64,000 nucleotides of DNA from Polaribacter sp. WD7 (GTDB taxonomy: Bacteria; Bacteroidota; Bacteroidia; Flavobacteriales; Flavobacteriaceae): NCBI RefSeq assembly GCF_003335085.1, contig NZ_QPEJ01000015.1, positions 62,001-126,000 on the forward strand, given 5' to 3'. Within the stretch, counting starts at the first letter, position 1; each line of letters starts with the position of its first letter. The notes below the pieces were generated by a model, which was given only the letters and a program-made list of their open reading frames with translations, was not told where the DNA came from and searched no databases. Position numbers and translations under genes: made by a program. Shown piece by piece: positions 1-9,398 of this stretch.

Positions 1-1
1 A

Positions 2-613
2 GATACTCCAGAAATTAATGCAGGTTCGATGGCAGATATTGCTTTCTTGCTTCTAATTTTCTTTCTGGTAACAACTACTATGAATGTAGATTCTGGTGTT
101 TCTAAGAAACTATCAGAAAAACCACCACCAGATTATGTTCCGCCAATTATTAAAGAGAAGAATATTTTCGAAGTAAATATCAACAGAAATAATGAATTGT
201 TGGTAGAAGGTGAAAGAATGGAAATTAAAGACCTTAAAGATGCTGCACTAAAATTTATTGATAATGGAGGCGGTATAGGTAAAGTTGAAGAAGGTGTTGC
301 TACTGGTCCTTGTAATTATTGTAAAGGAGAAAGAAGTGATAAATCTTCAGATCACCCTAACAAAGCTATTATATCTGTACAGTCAGATAGGTTAACAGAA
401 TACGGTACTTACTTAAGAGTTCAAAATGAATTACTTAGAGCTTATTCAGAGTTGCGTAATAGACTTAGTATGGAGAGATATAAAGTTCCTTTTGCAGAAT
501 TGGAAGAAGCTTACAAAGAAAATAGAGATAATGAAGGTTTAAAAAGAAGAGTTGAAGATATCAAAAAAAGTTATCCTCAAATTATTTCTGACGCAGAACC
601 TACATCTAACTAG
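2..613 (+). CDS. ExbD/TolR-family biopolymer transport protein (5' partial)
   Basis: Inner-membrane partner of a TolQ/ExbB-type proton channel that energises outer-membrane processes. The reading frame is open from base 2, before the first ATG at 29, and reads DTPEINAGSMADIAF, a typical ExbD N-terminus, so the true start lies upstream of the window. One membrane helix (IAFLLLIFFLVTTTM) follows the conserved Asp of MADIAF; the rest is a periplasmic domain with a Cys-containing insert (CNYCKGE) and a charged C-terminal tail. It lies 18 bp before a second ExbD gene, the usual Bacteroidota tandem arrangement; an ExbB/TolQ gene would be expected just upstream, outside the window. Family is secure; the transported substrate is not. 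Confidence 0.9.
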   Translation, partial: DTPEINAGSMADIAFLLLIFFLVTTTMNVDSGVSKKLSEKPPPDYVPPIIKEKNIFEVNINRNNELLVEGERMEIKDLKDAALKFIDNGGGIGKVEEGVATGPCNYCKGERSDKSSDHPNKAIISVQSDRLTEYGTYLRVQNELLRAYSELRNRLSMERYKVPFAELEEAYKENRDNEGLKRRVEDIKKSYPQIISDAEPTSN

Positions 614-631
614 TTTTTAAAATATAACAAT

Positions 632-1102
632 ATGTCTAAATTTAGAAAAAAGAAAAAAGGAATGCCAGCAGTAAATACAGCTGCATTACCTGATATTGTT
701 TTTATGTTGTTATTTTTCTTTATGGTTACTACAACCATGAGAGAAACAGATTTAAGAATTGAAAACCCTAGATTACCAGCAGCTACAGAAGTAAAAAAAT
801 TGGAGCATAAAAGTTTGGTAAGCACTATCTATGTTGGTAAATCAAAAACACCAGAAAAACATGGACAAAGTTTTAATAGAATTCAATTAAACGACAAAAT
901 AGCAACGGCAGATCAAGTACCTGCTTTTATTATTAACGCTAGATCTAAAGTTTCTGAAGCAGAAGTGCCTTTTATGACAACTTCAATTAAAGCAGATAGA
1001 GAAGCTAATGTAGGAACTATTATTGATATAAGATTGAAATTAAGAGATGTTAATGCACTTAAGTTAAGTTACTCAGCATCTAATTCTTCTGGAGATAATT
1101 AA
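632..1102 (+). CDS. ExbD/TolR-family biopolymer transport protein
   Basis: Second ExbD paralogue, 156 residues. A short basic N-terminus (KFRKKKKG) precedes one transmembrane helix, LPDIVFMLLFFFMVTTTM, whose Asp21 matches the conserved proton-path Asp of ExbD/TolR; the periplasmic domain follows. It is co-oriented with the ExbD gene 18 bp upstream and is followed by a strong terminator, so the ExbB-ExbD-ExbD operon probably ends here. In this phylum such tandem ExbD pairs are found beside PorT-like genes, as here, but a specific role in type IX secretion or gliding cannot be read from the sequence. Confidence 0.9.
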   Translation: MSKFRKKKKGMPAVNTAALPDIVFMLLFFFMVTTTMRETDLRIENPRLPAATEVKKLEHKSLVSTIYVGKSKTPEKHGQSFNRIQLNDKIATADQVPAFIINARSKVSEAEVPFMTTSIKADREANVGTIIDIRLKLRDVNALKLSYSASNSSGDN

Positions 1103-1121
1103 TACTACAAATGATATATAT

Positions 1122-1155
1122 AAAGGGATAATTCGAAAGAATTATCCTTTTTTTA
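1122..1155 (+). terminator. Rho-independent terminator after the exbD pair
   Basis: About 11 bp stem (GGATAATTC / GAATTATCC plus flanking A-U pairs) closed by a GAAA tetraloop and followed by a run of T. It ends only about 13 bp before the first possible ATG of the next gene. Confidence 0.85.
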
Positions 1156-1167
1156 TTTCATATAACT

Positions 1168-1899
1168 ATGGCAAAGAATTTAAAAATGAAATATTGTACA
1201 TTTAACAAACGTTATTTAAAAATGTTAAGAGTAGGTTTATATATTTTATTTTGTTGTATTACTACAATTTGTTATTCTCAAAGAGACTCTCTTAAATTGG
1301 GAGATAGATATGCAGAGGACCAAATTTATGCATCGGTTTCTTATGCCCAGTTTTACAATCAACCTTCTCAAATCTCTAAGAGTGATTTTTCTTTTTCATT
1401 ATCAACAGGTTTTATAAAAGATATTATTTTAAATAATCGAGGTAATTTTTCTTTAGCATTGGGGGTTGGTTATGGTTTAGATTCTTTTAATCATAAACTA
1501 AAAATAGCAGAAGTAAACAACGCTATTGTTTTTAGTGCAGATAATACAATTACTAATAATGTGCTGCAATTGCATAATATAGAAATTCCTTTTCAAATTA
1601 GATGGAGGACATCTACTGCCCAAAAATATAATTTTTGGCGTATATATACAGGTGTAAAATTACTTTATAATTTAAGCAATACCTTTAAGTATTTAGATGC
1701 TAATGACACTTCATTTTTACTTAAAAATATACCAAATTATAACAAAATTCAGTATGGTTTAACCTTTTCTGCAGGTTATGACGAATTTAATATTAATGTA
1801 TTTTACGGAGTATCTCCTATATTAAATAATGCTTTTATTAATAATGAACCTATAAATACTAGAATTTTAAAATTTGGTTTGATCTTCTTTCTCTTATAA
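1168..1899 (+). CDS. PorT-family outer-membrane beta-barrel protein
   Basis: Predicted small outer-membrane barrel of the PorT family; PorT/SprT members are required for type IX secretion and gliding in some Bacteroidota. The mature part is rich in alternating aromatic strands (FSFSLSTGF, FSLALGVGYGL, YGLTFSAGY) and ends in ILKFGLIFFLL, as expected for a barrel. The signal peptide (GLYILFCCITTICYSQ) fits best with the ATG at 1222, giving 225 residues; the ATG at 1168 adds a lysine-rich extension and lies very close to the preceding terminator, so 1222 may be the real start. The stop overlaps the convergent PAP2-like gene by a few bases. Family assignment is fairly sure, essential T9SS function only inferred. 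Confidence 0.75.
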   Translation: MAKNLKMKYCTFNKRYLKMLRVGLYILFCCITTICYSQRDSLKLGDRYAEDQIYASVSYAQFYNQPSQISKSDFSFSLSTGFIKDIILNNRGNFSLALGVGYGLDSFNHKLKIAEVNNAIVFSADNTITNNVLQLHNIEIPFQIRWRTSTAQKYNFWRIYTGVKLLYNLSNTFKYLDANDTSFLLKNIPNYNKIQYGLTFSAGYDEFNINVFYGVSPILNNAFINNEPINTRILKFGLIFFLL

Positions 1900-2493
1900 A
1901 AAAAAATAGATAATTATAGGGCTAATTAAACCTAAAAAGAAACCCAAATATACTTCTTTACTAGTATGAGCTTTTAAATGTAATCTAGCACTAGCAACAA
2001 TACCAGACAATAAAATTAATATAACGATTACTGGTAAAAAAGAAATACTATATAAGGAGTCTATCATTAAAAAAAAACCCAAAGAAACTCCTAATGAAAG
2101 CAAATGAATGCTTACTTTCAGTCTAAAGAAAAAAAGAATATATATGATTGTTAATCCAAGACTTGTTGCATAAAATAACAATCCGAAATCTCTAAAATTT
2201 GGAGTAGAAAATAGCGTATTACCTAAAAGATAGAATAGAATTATCATCATAGTTATAGGAATCTTCCGTTCTTTAATACTTTCTGCATGATAAGAAGTAA
2301 TTACTTTTAATTTTTTAAAAAGTATAAGAATTAGTAGTGGTATAATATAGGTAGTTACAAAAGTGAGTCCTATAATAGCTAAACGTTGTTGGCTACTAAA
2401 CATTTTTCTAACAAATAGAAAATAAATAAAAACACCTACAGTAGGTATTACTATAGGATGTAGAATAATAGATATGAATTTGTGAAACTTCAC
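1894..2493 (-). CDS. PAP2-like integral membrane protein with degenerate active site
   Basis: A 199-residue membrane protein with about six hydrophobic segments. The C-terminal stretch ARLHLKAHTSKE resembles the third PAP2 phosphatase motif (SR-x5-H-x3-D) with Ala for Ser and Glu for Asp, and VSIHLL sits where the PSGH motif would be, so catalytic competence is doubtful. It starts at a GTG (2493) that shares one base with the rpoN stop codon (TAGTG), suggesting translational coupling to rpoN. Likely a lipid-phosphate phosphatase relative or a non-enzymatic derivative; substrate unknown. Confidence 0.6.
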   Translation of the reverse strand: MKFHKFISIILHPIVIPTVGVFIYFLFVRKMFSSQQRLAIIGLTFVTTYIIPLLILILFKKLKVITSYHAESIKERKIPITMMIILFYLLGNTLFSTPNFRDFGLLFYATSLGLTIIYILFFFRLKVSIHLLSLGVSLGFFLMIDSLYSISFLPVIVILILLSGIVASARLHLKAHTSKEVYLGFFLGLISPIIIYFFL

Positions 2494-3950
2494 TAAATTT
2501 CTTTTCTTAAACGAGCTACAGGTAAATCTAATTGCTCTCTATATTTGGCAACTGTTCTTCTTGCAATAGGGTATCCTTTTTCTTTTAAAATACCAGCAAG
2601 TTTTTCATCTGTTAAAGGTTTTTTCTTGTTTTCATCTGCAATTACATTTTCAAGGATTTTTTTTATTTCTTTGGTAGATACATCTTCTCCTTGATCATTT
2701 TTCATAGATTCAGAGAAGAATTCTTTGATTAATTTTGTACCATATGGAGTAGAAACGTATTTGCTGTTTGCAACTCTAGAAACGGTAGAAACATCCATGT
2801 TAATTTGATCTGCAATATCTTTTAAAATCATGGGCTTTAACTTGCGTTCATCACCAGTTAAAAAGTAGTCGTATTGATAGTGCATAATAGTATTCATAGT
2901 CACTAACAATGTTTGTTGACGTTGTTTTATAGCATCTATAAACCATTTTGCTGCGTCTAATTTTTGTTTGATAAAGAAGACCGCATCTTTTTGTGATTTA
3001 CTTTTGGTTTTAGATTCTTGATAGCCTTTTAGCATGTTGTTATACTCTCTAGAAATATGTAATTCAGGAGCATTTCTAGAATTCAACGTTAAATCCAACT
3101 CTCCATCAATAATTTTAATGGAAAAATCGGGTACAATTTGTTCTGCAATTTTATTGTTACCCGCGTAAGAGCTACCTGGTTTAGGGTTTAGTTTAGAAAT
3201 TTCTTTATTTACTTCTTTAAGCTCATCTTCAGAAATATTAAATTTTTCGAGTAATCTGGTATAATGTTTTTTTACAAAATGATCAAAGGCGCTTTCTAAA
3301 ATACTTATAGCTAAACTTCTTATTTTGTTGGTTTCTTTTGTTTTTAATTGTATGATTAAGCATTCTTTTAAATCTCTAGCCCCAACACCTATAGGATCTA
3401 AAGAATGTATAACTTTTGTCAGAATTTCTAAGACTCTTTCTTCTGTGGTAAAAATGTTTGCTGTAAAAGCCAAATCATCTACCAAATCTAAAATATCTCT
3501 TCTAATGTAACCACTGTCGTCTATACTACCTACTAAAAATTCTGCAATGGCTTTTCCTTCATCATCAAAGGAATACGTATTTAATTGATTTTTTAAAGAT
3601 TGATGAAAACTGGTTCCTGCTGCATAAGGCATATTCTTTTCATCGTCATCAGAAGAATAGTTGTTCGCCTGAGTTTTGTAGGACGGAATCTCATCATCGC
3701 TCAAATACTCGTCTATGTTAATATCTTCTGCTTCAATTTTTTCGTTGCCAGTATCGTCATATTCATCAGCAAAATCATCCTCAAAACTATCTATTTCCTC
3801 TTTACCAGTATCTAAGGCAGGATTTTCTTCAATTTCTTGTTTTAAACGTTCCTCAAAAGCTTGTGTAGGCAATTGAATCAGCTTCATCAACTGAATTTGT
3901 TGAGGAGATAATTTTTGTAATAATTTGTATTGTAAACTTTGCTTTAACAT
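2493..3950 (-). CDS. rpoN: RNA polymerase sigma-54 factor
   Basis: Alternative sigma factor that recognises -24/-12 promoters and needs AAA+ activators. All three regions are visible: the Gln-rich N-terminal activator-interacting region (LSPQQIQLMKLIQLP), an acidic linker (about residues 40-95), the core-binding domain, and near the C-terminus the helix-turn-helix plus the RpoN box ARRTVAKYRE at 463-472. Length (485) is normal. It follows asnS by 24 bp on the same strand and overlaps the PAP2-like gene by one base, so the three may share a transcript. Identification is secure. Confidence 0.97.
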   Translation of the reverse strand: MLKQSLQYKLLQKLSPQQIQLMKLIQLPTQAFEERLKQEIEENPALDTGKEEIDSFEDDFADEYDDTGNEKIEAEDINIDEYLSDDEIPSYKTQANNYSSDDDEKNMPYAAGTSFHQSLKNQLNTYSFDDEGKAIAEFLVGSIDDSGYIRRDILDLVDDLAFTANIFTTEERVLEILTKVIHSLDPIGVGARDLKECLIIQLKTKETNKIRSLAISILESAFDHFVKKHYTRLLEKFNISEDELKEVNKEISKLNPKPGSSYAGNNKIAEQIVPDFSIKIIDGELDLTLNSRNAPELHISREYNNMLKGYQESKTKSKSQKDAVFFIKQKLDAAKWFIDAIKQRQQTLLVTMNTIMHYQYDYFLTGDERKLKPMILKDIADQINMDVSTVSRVANSKYVSTPYGTKLIKEFFSESMKNDQGEDVSTKEIKKILENVIADENKKKPLTDEKLAGILKEKGYPIARRTVAKYREQLDLPVARLRKEI

Positions 3951-3974
3951 AGACTTAAAGATACAAAAAATGGA

Positions 3975-5411
3975 TTAAAATTCGGCATTTTGAGGAGTTC
4001 TTGGAAAAGGAATTACGTCTCTTATATTACTCATTCCTGTAACAAATTGTACCAATCTTTCAAACCCCAAACCAAAACCAGAGTGAACAGCTGTTCCAAA
4101 TTTTCTCAAATCTAAATACCACCATAATTCTTCTTCAGGTATGTCTAAAGCCTTCATTTTTTCTACTAAAACATCATAACGTTCTTCTCTTTGAGATCCT
4201 CCAACAATTTCTCCGATACCAGGAAACAGAACATCCATAGCTCTAACTGTTTTTCCATCATCATTAAGACGCATGTAAAATGCTTTTATGTTTGCTGGAT
4301 AATCAAACAAAATAACAGGACATTTAAAATGTTTTTCTACTAAAAAACGCTCGTGTTCAGATTGTAAATCTGCACCCCATTCATTTATTGGAAATTGAAA
4401 TTTCTTCTTTTTATTGGGTTTAGAATTGCGTAAAATATCTATAGCTTCTGTGTAAGAAACGCGTTTAAAGTTGTTGTCTACCACAAATTTTAGTTTTTCT
4501 AATAAGGTCATTTCACTCCTTTGAGCTTGTGGTTTGCTTTTTTCTTCTTGCGTTAAACGTTGCTGTAAGAAGTCTAAATCATCTTTACAACTAATTAAAA
4601 TAGAGTTTATTACGTTTTTAATGAAATCTTCAGCCAAATCCATATTGCCATCTAGATCCATAAAAGCAACCTCTGGTTCTATCATCCAGAATTCTGCTAA
4701 ATGGCGGGTGGTATTAGAATTTTCTGCTCTAAATGTGGGGCCAAAGGTATAAGCTTTACCTAAAGACATGGCAAAGGTTTCTGCTTCTAATTGTCCTGAT
4801 ACGGTTAAGTTTGTTTCTTTACCAAAGAAATCTTTAGTGTAATCTATTTTTCCATCTTCGGTTACAGGTGCTTCATTATCTTTAAAGTTGGTAACTCTAA
4901 ACATTTCTCCAGCGCCTTCAGCATCAGAGCCTGTAATTATTGGTGTATTTACGTAGTTGAAGTTTCTTTCTTGAAAATATTGATGAACAGCAAAAGATAA
5001 TTTAGAACGAACTCTCATCACAGCACTAAAGGTGTTTGTTCTCGTACGAAGGTGTGCATTTTCGCGTAAAAATTCGAAACTATGTTTTTTGGGTTGGATA
5101 GGGTACTCATCTGGATTAGAATCGCCTAAAATTTCAATTTCAGAAACTTGAATTTCTACAGATTGCCCTTTTCCCTGACTTTCAGTTAGTGTTCCTTTTA
5201 TAGCAATAGCAGCTCCGGTATTAATTCTTTTTAAAGTGTCTTCTGGTGTGTTTTCAAAATCGATAACACATTGAATATTTTTAATAGTAGAACCATCATT
5301 TAAAGCAATAAAACGATTGCTTCTAAAAGTTCTTACCCATCCTTTTAATTCAATTTTTTGTAACAATAAGGTATTATTATCTAAAATTTCTACAACGTTT
5401 GTCTTCATCAT
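3975..5411 (-). CDS. asnS: Asparagine--tRNA ligase
   Basis: Class IIb aminoacyl-tRNA synthetase that charges tRNA(Asn). It has an N-terminal OB-fold anticodon-binding domain ([19 protein letters not shown] at about 23-41) and the class II catalytic core, including [21 protein letters not shown] (motif 2 region; written over 20 in the family only by one residue) and the C-terminal motif 3 stretch [13 protein letters not shown]. Length (478) is typical. Two adjacent Met codons open the frame, so the start may be one codon later. The upstream gap of about 97 bp separates it from the RND exporter gene on the same strand. Confidence 0.96.
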   Translation of the reverse strand: MMKTNVVEILDNNTLLLQKIELKGWVRTFRSNRFIALNDGSTIKNIQCVIDFENTPEDTLKRINTGAAIAIKGTLTESQGKGQSVEIQVSEIEILGDSNPDEYPIQPKKHSFEFLRENAHLRTRTNTFSAVMRVRSKLSFAVHQYFQERNFNYVNTPIITGSDAEGAGEMFRVTNFKDNEAPVTEDGKIDYTKDFFGKETNLTVSGQLEAETFAMSLGKAYTFGPTFRAENSNTTRHLAEFWMIEPEVAFMDLDGNMDLAEDFIKNVINSILISCKDDLDFLQQRLTQEEKSKPQAQRSEMTLLEKLKFVVDNNFKRVSYTEAIDILRNSKPNKKKKFQFPINEWGADLQSEHERFLVEKHFKCPVILFDYPANIKAFYMRLNDDGKTVRAMDVLFPGIGEIVGGSQREERYDVLVEKMKALDIPEEELWWYLDLRKFGTAVHSGFGLGFERLVQFVTGMSNIRDVIPFPRTPQNAEF

Positions 5412-5508
5412 TAATATAATATTTATGTAAAAATTACATTTAAGAAGTAAAGATACTTTTTTGTAGTAAGACTAGCAATGTAGAAAATGTCAATAAAAAG
5501 ATAAAATT

Positions 5509-7887
5509 TTAACTTTTTGTTTTAACTTCTTCTTCTGGAGGTATTATTCTCATTGAAGGTTCTTTAAAAACCTTTTTATTGGCGATTTTCTTTTCAAAAG
5601 AAAGCAATAAAGAAGGCAATAACAATAAGTTAGATACCATAGCTAATAAAAGTGTAATGGAAACCAAACCACCTAATGCTATAGTACCTCCAAAACTAGA
5701 GAGTGTAAAGGTTAAAAACCCGAAGAATAAAACAATAGAAGTATAAAACATACTTACACCTGTTTCTTTAAGAGCAGCATAAACAGAAGGTTTAACACGC
5801 CACTTATTTGCTATTAATTCTTGTCTATATTTGGCAAGAAAATGAATAGTATCATCTACAGAAATACCAAAGGCAATACTAAATACTAAAATTGTTGATG
5901 GTTTTATAGGAATATCAAAAAAGCCCATTAAACCTGCTGTTATTAGAAGTGGTAGTATGTTTGGTATAAGAGATATAAAAATCATTCTTAAAGATCTAAA
6001 CATCCAAGCCATAAAAAGTGCAATTAAAATGATGGCTAATGATAATGAAAAAACTAAATTTTTAATTAAATAATTGGTTCCTTTTATAAATACTAGTGCT
6101 TTACCAGTTAAAGAAACTTCATAGTTTTTTGATGGAAATTCTTTAGCAATTACAGTTTTTAAACGCTCTTGAATAACGTCCATTTTATCTGTACCAATAT
6201 CTTTCATGTAGGTGGTTATCCTAGCATATCGTCCAGTAGAATCTACAAAACTTTTGAGCATATTAGCATCATTACTAGAGTTTTTAGTGTATGCAAAAAT
6301 ATAACTTTGTTCTTGACTTGTAGGTAGTTGATAGTATTTAGGATTACCCTTATAATAGGCTTGTTTAGAGTATTTAACTAAATTGGTTACAGAAATAGGT
6401 TTTGACAGCTCCGGAAAGGTTTCAATGGTTTCATTTAGCTCTTCCATCTTTTTTAAGGTAGCTAGTTTCATTACTCCTTTTTCCTTTTTAGTATCCACTA
6501 AAATTTCTAAAGGCATAATACCTCCAAACTCATTTTCAAAAAATTTAATGTCTTTATAAAATTGAAGACTTTTAGGCATATCTTCTATTAAACTTCCAGA
6601 TACTCTAATTTTATAGACTCCAATTATTCCTGCTATAATTACAATAACGGTGGCAAAATAGATAGATATTCTATGATTTTTTACCATTCTTTCCATCCAA
6701 TCTACCACATTTTCAATCCATCTTCTTTCTAAATGATTTAAATGTTTTTTCTTTGGCAACGGCATAAAACTGTAGATGATGGGAATAATCAATAAAGCCA
6801 AAATAAAGATACTAATGATGTTTACAGAAGCTAAAATTCCGAATTCTCTTAAAAGGTTGCTTTTTACAAAAACAAAGGTTGCAAAACCAGATGCAGTTGT
6901 AATATTGGTCATTAAAGTTGCATTACCAATTTTAGAAATTACACGTTGTAAAGACTTTGCTTGATTACCATGTTTTTTAATTTCCTGTTGATATTTATTG
7001 ATGAGAAATACTGCATTTGGTACACCAATTACTATAATTAGAGGCGGAATTAAAGCTGATAGTACTGTAATTTCATAACGAAATAAACCAATAAAACCAA
7101 AAGCCCAAGTAACTCCAATCATAACTACTAAAAGCGTTATAAATGTTGCTCTATAGGATCTAAAAAAGAAAAAGAATATTAGTGCAGTTATGGCTAGCGC
7201 ACCAACTACAAACAATAAAATTTCGTCTTGAATGTTTTGTGCATTTAATGTTCTGATATAAGGCATACCAGAAATACGAATGTCAATTTTATTTTCTTTT
7301 TCGAAAGTTTCTATTTCAGGAATTAAAGTATTAAAAATGAAATCTCTTCTTTTTGGCGTATTTATAATATCCTTTTTAATATAAATGGCGGTTTGTAGTG
7401 TTCCAGTTTCTTTATTGTAAAGAAGATTGTCATAAAAAGGGAGTTTCTCAAAAAGTTGTTTTTTGATGTTTAAAACTTCTTGAGCTGTTTTTGGTGCTTC
7501 TTCATAGAGTGGTTCTAAAACAAATTTTCTACTTTTTCTGTCTGCTTTTAATTTTTGAATATCAGCAATAGAAATTGTAAAATCTATTTCTTCTAAATCA
7601 TCAAATTTTTTAACTAAGTTATTCCAAGCATTAAACTTTTTTGGTGTAAAAATGGTGGAATCTTTTACACCAAGAATAACAAGATTACCTTCTTCACCAA
7701 AAATATCTAGAAATTTATTGTATTGCTGATTTGCAATGTGATCTTCTGGTAGTAAGTTGGCTTCAGTATATGAAAATTTCATATACTTCATTTGTGTAGC
7801 TAGTAAACCAGTTATAATGGCAATTCCTAATAAAACTAAATATCGGTTTCTTAAGATGATGCTTGCTACTTTTGTCCAGAAGTTCAT
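5509..7887 (-). CDS. RND superfamily (MMPL-type) exporter
   Basis: A 792-residue inner-membrane transporter of the RND/MMPL superfamily. Two homologous halves are visible, each with one helix, a large periplasmic loop and a cluster of five helices: helix 1 at about 14-32, the first cluster at about 220-370, a short cytoplasmic linker, a helix at about 405-425, and the last cluster from about 610 to 760. The second half contains GISVDDTIHFLAKYRQEL, a typical RND motif with paired Asp residues for proton coupling; the first contains GVPNAVFLINKY at the equivalent place. The substrate (lipid, hopanoid or drug) cannot be deduced. It follows frr on the same strand, separated by a terminator. Confidence 0.88.
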   Translation of the reverse strand: MNFWTKVASIILRNRYLVLLGIAIITGLLATQMKYMKFSYTEANLLPEDHIANQQYNKFLDIFGEEGNLVILGVKDSTIFTPKKFNAWNNLVKKFDDLEEIDFTISIADIQKLKADRKSRKFVLEPLYEEAPKTAQEVLNIKKQLFEKLPFYDNLLYNKETGTLQTAIYIKKDIINTPKRRDFIFNTLIPEIETFEKENKIDIRISGMPYIRTLNAQNIQDEILLFVVGALAITALIFFFFFRSYRATFITLLVVMIGVTWAFGFIGLFRYEITVLSALIPPLIIVIGVPNAVFLINKYQQEIKKHGNQAKSLQRVISKIGNATLMTNITTASGFATFVFVKSNLLREFGILASVNIISIFILALLIIPIIYSFMPLPKKKHLNHLERRWIENVVDWMERMVKNHRISIYFATVIVIIAGIIGVYKIRVSGSLIEDMPKSLQFYKDIKFFENEFGGIMPLEILVDTKKEKGVMKLATLKKMEELNETIETFPELSKPISVTNLVKYSKQAYYKGNPKYYQLPTSQEQSYIFAYTKNSSNDANMLKSFVDSTGRYARITTYMKDIGTDKMDVIQERLKTVIAKEFPSKNYEVSLTGKALVFIKGTNYLIKNLVFSLSLAIILIALFMAWMFRSLRMIFISLIPNILPLLITAGLMGFFDIPIKPSTILVFSIAFGISVDDTIHFLAKYRQELIANKWRVKPSVYAALKETGVSMFYTSIVLFFGFLTFTLSSFGGTIALGGLVSITLLLAMVSNLLLLPSLLLSFEKKIANKKVFKEPSMRIIPPEEEVKTKS

Positions 7888-7932
7888 TTGTAAAGTTTAT
7901 TCCTTAGAAATTTAAAATAAGAGAAGTATATA

Positions 7933-7965
7933 ACAAAAGAGAGTGTTGTAAACACTCTCTTTTGT
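7933..7965 (-). terminator. Terminator after frr
   Basis: Perfect inverted repeat with a 15 bp stem (CAAAAGAGAGTGTT / AACACTCTCTTTTG plus one flanking pair) and a 3-base loop, placed directly after frr. Read on the minus strand the 3' arm ends in CTCTCTTTTGTT. The dyad is nearly symmetrical, so it could act on either strand. Confidence 0.8.
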
Positions 7966-7971
7966 AAATTA

Positions 7972-8526
7972 TTAGATGGTTAAAATTTCTTTTTCTTTAG
8001 TAGCTAACTTATCGTCTATTAGTTTAATATATTTATTGGTTAATTCTTGTACATCAGCTTCAGAATTTTTTAGTAAATCCTCAGAAATATCAGCTTTTTT
8101 TAGATCGTTATTTGCTTCTTTACGAGCGCTTCTAATACCAACTTTTGCATCTTCAGCTTCAGCTTTTGCTTGTTTAGCTAAGTTTTTTCTGCGTTCTTCA
8201 GTCAGTGGTGGAACGTTAATCATAATCACATCACCGTTATTCATTGGATTAAAACCAAGATTTGCTATTTGAATTGCTTTTTCAATCTCTTGCAACATAT
8301 TTTTTTCCCAAGGCTGTATGCTTAGCGTTCTTGCATCTGGTGTATTTACATTAGCCACTTGAGATAATGGAGTTTGAGAACCATAGTAATCTACCATTAC
8401 TGTGCTTAACATTGCAGATGTAGCTTTACCTGCTCTAATGGTTTTTAGTTCTTTTTCTAAGTGAGCAATGGCTTTATCCATAGCTTCTTTAGCAGTGTCT
8501 AGAATAAATTCAATTTCTTCGTTCAT
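7972..8526 (-). CDS. frr: Ribosome recycling factor
   Basis: Splits post-termination ribosomes together with EF-G. The 184-residue length, the three-helix-bundle ends and the signature segments LKTIRAGKATSAML near the N-terminus and LTEERRKNLAKQAKAEAEDA at about 110-130 are diagnostic. It lies 27 bp downstream of pyrH, a pairing conserved across bacteria, and is followed by a strong terminator, so pyrH-frr form one transcription unit. Confidence 0.97.
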   Translation of the reverse strand: MNEEIEFILDTAKEAMDKAIAHLEKELKTIRAGKATSAMLSTVMVDYYGSQTPLSQVANVNTPDARTLSIQPWEKNMLQEIEKAIQIANLGFNPMNNGDVIMINVPPLTEERRKNLAKQAKAEAEDAKVGIRSARKEANNDLKKADISEDLLKNSEADVQELTNKYIKLIDDKLATKEKEILTI

Positions 8527-8553
8527 CTTTAGTTTATTTTAAAAAGATTCTAA

Positions 8554-9264
8554 TTATTGAGTATCAACAACAGTACCAATTTTTTCTCCAGAAAGTAACT
8601 TCATTAAATTCCCTTTTGTGTTCATATCAAATACAATAATTGGTAGTTTATTTTCTTCACTTAATGTAAAGGCAGTCATATCCATAACTTTTAGTCCTTT
8701 TTCTATTACCTGTTTAAAGGTTATGTTCTCAAACTTAATAGCATCTTTATCTTTTTCAGGATCGGCGTTGTATATTCCGTCTACACGAGTTCCTTTTAAA
8801 ATTGCATCAGCATGAATTTCAATAGCTCTTAAAACTGCAGCAGTATCTGTTGTAAAATAAGGATTTCCGGTACCGGCTCCAAAGATCACAACACGTCCTT
8901 TTTCTAAATGTCTAATTGCTTTTCTTTTAATATAAGGTTCTGCTACTTCTTTAATTTCTAAAGCAGTTTGCAAACGTGTGTGAACATTTTCATCTTCTAG
9001 AGCACTTTGTAAAGCCAAACCATTAATACAGGTTGCTAACATACCCATATGATCTCCTTGAACACGATCCATACCATTAGCAGCTCCGGCAACACCTCTA
9101 AAGATATTTCCACCACCAATAACAATGGCAACTTCTATACCTTTATGTACAACTTGTTTTATTTCTTTAGCGTATTCAGAAAGACGTTTAGGATCTATCC
9201 CATATTGTCTATCACCCATTAAAGCTTCACCACTTAATTTTAGCAGCACTCTTTTGTATTGCAT
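8554..9264 (-). CDS. pyrH: UMP kinase
   Basis: Phosphorylates UMP to UDP for pyrimidine nucleotide synthesis. The protein belongs to the amino-acid-kinase fold: [16 protein letters not shown] at the N-terminus, the phosphate-binding GGGNIFRG at about 51-58, and the nucleotide-binding stretch [16 protein letters not shown] at about 132-147. Length (236) is normal. It is separated from tsf by a terminator and has a TAnnTTTG promoter box just upstream, so it is probably transcribed with frr independently of rpsB-tsf. Confidence 0.97.
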   Translation of the reverse strand: MQYKRVLLKLSGEALMGDRQYGIDPKRLSEYAKEIKQVVHKGIEVAIVIGGGNIFRGVAGAANGMDRVQGDHMGMLATCINGLALQSALEDENVHTRLQTALEIKEVAEPYIKRKAIRHLEKGRVVIFGAGTGNPYFTTDTAAVLRAIEIHADAILKGTRVDGIYNADPEKDKDAIKFENITFKQVIEKGLKVMDMTAFTLSEENKLPIIVFDMNTKGNLMKLLSGEKIGTVVDTQ

Positions 9265-9284
9265 AGTTCTATTTAAAAGTTGTG

Positions 9285-9292
9285 CAAAACTA
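9285..9292 (-). promoter_or_regulatory. Candidate -7 promoter box for pyrH-frr
   Basis: Minus-strand TAGTTTTG matches the Bacteroidota -7 consensus TAnnTTTG, about 21 bp before the pyrH ATG and after the tsf terminator. I see no clear TTG -33 box at the expected distance. Confidence 0.5.
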
Positions 9293-9327
9293 CTATTTTT
9301 TTTGGAGTTTTTCTTTTTCTAGGAAAT

Positions 9328-9354
9328 AAAAAAACCTCGCAAATTTGCGAGGTT
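9328..9354 (-). terminator. Terminator after rpsB-tsf
   Basis: Stem AACCTCGC / GCGAGGTT with an AAATTT loop; on the minus strand it is followed by seven T. It ends the ribosomal/EF-Ts transcript before pyrH. Confidence 0.9.
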
Positions 9355-9375
9355 ATATATATCAGTTTAAGAAAC

Positions 9376-9392
9376 ACTGAAACAAGTTCAGT
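9376..9392. repeat. Short palindromic element (CTGA-ACAAGTT-CAG type), copy 1
   Basis: ACTGA/TCAGT stem around AACAAGT, between tsf and its terminator. A second copy with the same loop core (ACAAGT) is at 11311-11329 in the same operon region. It looks like a dispersed intergenic palindrome rather than a terminator, since no T-run follows. Confidence 0.5.
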
Positions 9393-9398
9393 ATAAAA

